A stretch of DNA of 64,000 bases from Methylobacterium terricola. GTDB taxonomy: Bacteria > Pseudomonadota > Alphaproteobacteria > Rhizobiales > Beijerinckiaceae. The notes beneath the pieces are model-generated. The model ran no database searches, was not told the origin of the DNA, and worked only from the letters and a program-made list of their open reading frames with translations. The stretch spans positions 248,001 through 312,000 of the forward strand of contig NZ_VDDA01000005.1 of NCBI RefSeq assembly GCF_006151805.1. Direction: 5' to 3'. The stretch's first letter is position 1. Every line of letters begins with the position of its first letter. Position numbers and translations under genes: made by a program. Positions 62,576 through 64,000 of this stretch are shown one piece after another.

Positions 62576-64000
62576 CGACCATGACCGACGCCAAGCCCCG
62601 CGGAAACGAGCCCCGCGGAAACGAGCCCCGCGGAAACGAGCCCCGCGGAAACGAGCCCCCCGGAAACGAGCTCCCCGGAACCAGGACACCCGGAACCAGG
62701 ACATCCGGGCCGACGACGCCCGGGCCCGACGCTCCCGTGCTCGCCGTCGACGGGCTCACCATCGCGCTGCCGCGGGGCGGCGACCGCCCGCACGCGGTGG
62801 AGGACGTGTCCTTCGCGATCCACCGCAACGAGGTGGTCTGCCTCGTCGGCGAGTCGGGGTCCGGCAAGTCGATGATCGCGCACGCGATCCTCTCCCTGCT
62901 GCCGTCCGGGGTGCGCGTCGCCGGCGGCGCGGTCGCGGTCAACGGGCGCGATGTCGCGCGGCTCCGCGGCGCGGACCTGCGGGCCTTTCGCGGCGGCGAG
63001 GCCGGGATGATCTTCCAGGAGCCGCTGTCCTCGCTCAACCCGCTGAAGCGTGTCGGCGCCCAGGTCGCCGAGACGATCCGCACCCACCAGGGCGGCCTGC
63101 CGCGCGACGCGATGCGGCGCCATGTCGAGGGCCTGCTCGCCCAGGTCGGCCTGCCGACGCCGGAGCTTCTCGCCCGCAGCTACCCGTTCGAGCTCTCCGG
63201 CGGCCAGCGCCAGCGGGTGATGATCGCCATGGCGATGGCGAACCGCCCCGCCCTCCTCGTCGCCGACGAGCCGACGACGGCCCTCGACGTGACGACCCAG
63301 GCGCAGATCCTGCGGCTGATCGACGATCTCAGGCGCGAGCGCGGCATGGGCGTGCTCCTCATCACCCACGATTTCGGCGTCGTCGCCGACGTGGCCGACC
63401 GGGTCGTGGTGCTGCGGGGCGGGCGCGTGGTCGAGACCGGGAGTGCGGAGGCGGTCCTGCGCCGGCCCCGCGATCCCTACACCCGCGCCCTGATCGACGC
63501 GGTGCCCCGCGCACGGCTGCGCCCGCCGGCTCCGCGGCCGGAGGGAGCGCCGGTCCTCGCCGTCGAGGACCTGCGCAAGACCTTCACGGTGCGCCAGGGC
63601 TGGTTCCAGCCGCCGCGCCACGTGGTCGCCGCGGACGGCCTCTCCCTCAGCCTGCACCAGGGCGAGACCCTCGCGGTCGTCGGCGAGTCCGGATCGGGCA
63701 AGTCGACCCTCGGGCGGATGATCATGCGTCTGACCGAGCCCGACGGCGGCGCGATCCGCCTCGGGGGCGAGGACCTGCGCTCGCTGCGCGGCGAGGCCCT
63801 GCGCCAGGCCCGGCGCGGGCTCCAGATCGTGTTTCAGGATCCCTTCGCCAGCCTCGACCCGCGCCAGAAGGTCGGCGATGCGGTCGCCCGCGGGCCGATG
63901 GCCTTCGGCACCCCGCGCCGCGAGGCGAAGGCCGCCGCCCGCGCGCTCCTGGAGCGCGTCGGCCTGTCGGCGGCGGCGGCGGAGCGCTATCCGCACGAGT
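62572..64000 (+). CDS. Fused dipeptide ABC transporter ATPase (DppD-DppF type), 3' end outside window
   Basis: 476 residues visible; the frame is open at the window edge. Residues ~1-48 are a repeat-rich linker (PRGNE units). The first ATPase (~50-315) has [33 protein letters not shown] and [12 protein letters not shown]. The second begins near 325 with GESGSGKST and [12 protein letters not shown]; its signature and Walker B lie beyond the end. Two-in-one ATPases are common in rhizobial Dpp/Gsi-type importers. Confidence 0.95.
   Translation, partial: MTTMTDAKPRGNEPRGNEPRGNEPRGNEPPGNELPGTRTPGTRTSGPTTPGPDAPVLAVDGLTIALPRGGDRPHAVEDVSFAIHRNEVVCLVGESGSGKSMIAHAILSLLPSGVRVAGGAVAVNGRDVARLRGADLRAFRGGEAGMIFQEPLSSLNPLKRVGAQVAETIRTHQGGLPRDAMRRHVEGLLAQVGLPTPELLARSYPFELSGGQRQRVMIAMAMANRPALLVADEPTTALDVTTQAQILRLIDDLRRERGMGVLLITHDFGVVADVADRVVVLRGGRVVETGSAEAVLRRPRDPYTRALIDAVPRARLRPPAPRPEGAPVLAVEDLRKTFTVRQGWFQPPRHVVAADGLSLSLHQGETLAVVGESGSGKSTLGRMIMRLTEPDGGAIRLGGEDLRSLRGEALRQARRGLQIVFQDPFASLDPRQKVGDAVARGPMAFGTPRREAKAAARALLERVGLSAAAAERYPHE
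62596..62700 (+). repeat. 15-bp tandem repeat in the fused ATPase gene
   Basis: Seven head-to-tail 15-bp units. The first four are identical (CCCCGCGGAAACGAG, coding PRGNE); the next three diverge to [10 protein letters not shown] and TPGTR. The unit is a multiple of three, so copy-number change keeps the frame. Confidence 0.93.

Noticed and set aside
62038..63996. 652-codon minus-strand frame with RFRGA repeats
   Set aside because: The repeats are the reverse reading of the 15-bp tandem repeat in the plus-strand ATPase gene; ATPase motifs fix the coding strand.

Overview
The window is a high-GC (roughly 70 %) bacterial chromosome segment. Dense operons, frequent ATGA/GTGA overlaps, GTG and TTG starts, and gene families typical of Rhizobiales suggest an alphaproteobacterium, most likely Methylobacterium-like; the genus is inferred. 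No rRNA, tRNA, CRISPR array, intact insertion sequence or phage was seen. Both edges cut a gene: a sigma-54 activator at the left and a fused peptide-ABC ATPase at the right.

Region 1 (1-13968) is an amide/urea nitrogen module. A hybrid histidine kinase with an NCS1-permease-like sensor half and a LuxR-type response regulator are divergent from an operon. The operon encodes a Urt-type ABC importer (urtABCDE), a MetX-like alpha/beta hydrolase, formamidase (fmdA), its zinc-ribbon partner (fmdB) and aliphatic amidase (amiE). Acetamide-type amides would be hydrolysed by AmiE and formamide by FmdA, giving ammonia and acetate or formate.

Region 2 (14340-25315) is a sulfur module: an OsmC protein with a sulfonate/taurine-type ABC importer, an extra SsuA-like binding protein, a YeeE/YedE pair, a 68-residue unknown protein, serine acetyltransferase (cysE), and a two-gene encapsulin operon. 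The shell is an encapsulin with an inserted cyclic-nucleotide-binding-like domain. The cargo is a cysteine desulfurase with a long disordered N-terminal tail. This is the most notable compartment system in the window.

Region 3 (25389-29400) holds a LysR/MFS pair, a Nudix hydrolase and an MgtC-type membrane protein.

Region 4 (29605-38484) is choline-to-glycine-betaine metabolism: a phosphorylcholine-phosphatase-like HAD enzyme, BetA, BetB, ChoW and ChoX on the minus strand. Divergent from them is a BetI-like repressor fused to a degenerate aldehyde dehydrogenase, probably a pseudo-enzyme sensor. Two related palindromes lie in the divergent region.

Region 5 (38536-47841) is a catabolic cluster: LysR, MmgE/PrpD protein, dipeptide-type ABC importer and a cog3964 amidohydrolase. 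Region 6 (48149-53540) is mixed accessory DNA: GNAT acetyltransferase, diguanylate cyclase, orphan amino-acid-binding protein, a truncated ferredoxin-NADP reductase abutting an AraC gene, and a DUF3309-like peptide. Region 7 (53907-64000) holds a CoA transferase, SDR and LivK-like protein controlled by a divergent IclR regulator, then an AraC regulator divergent from a second peptide ABC importer.
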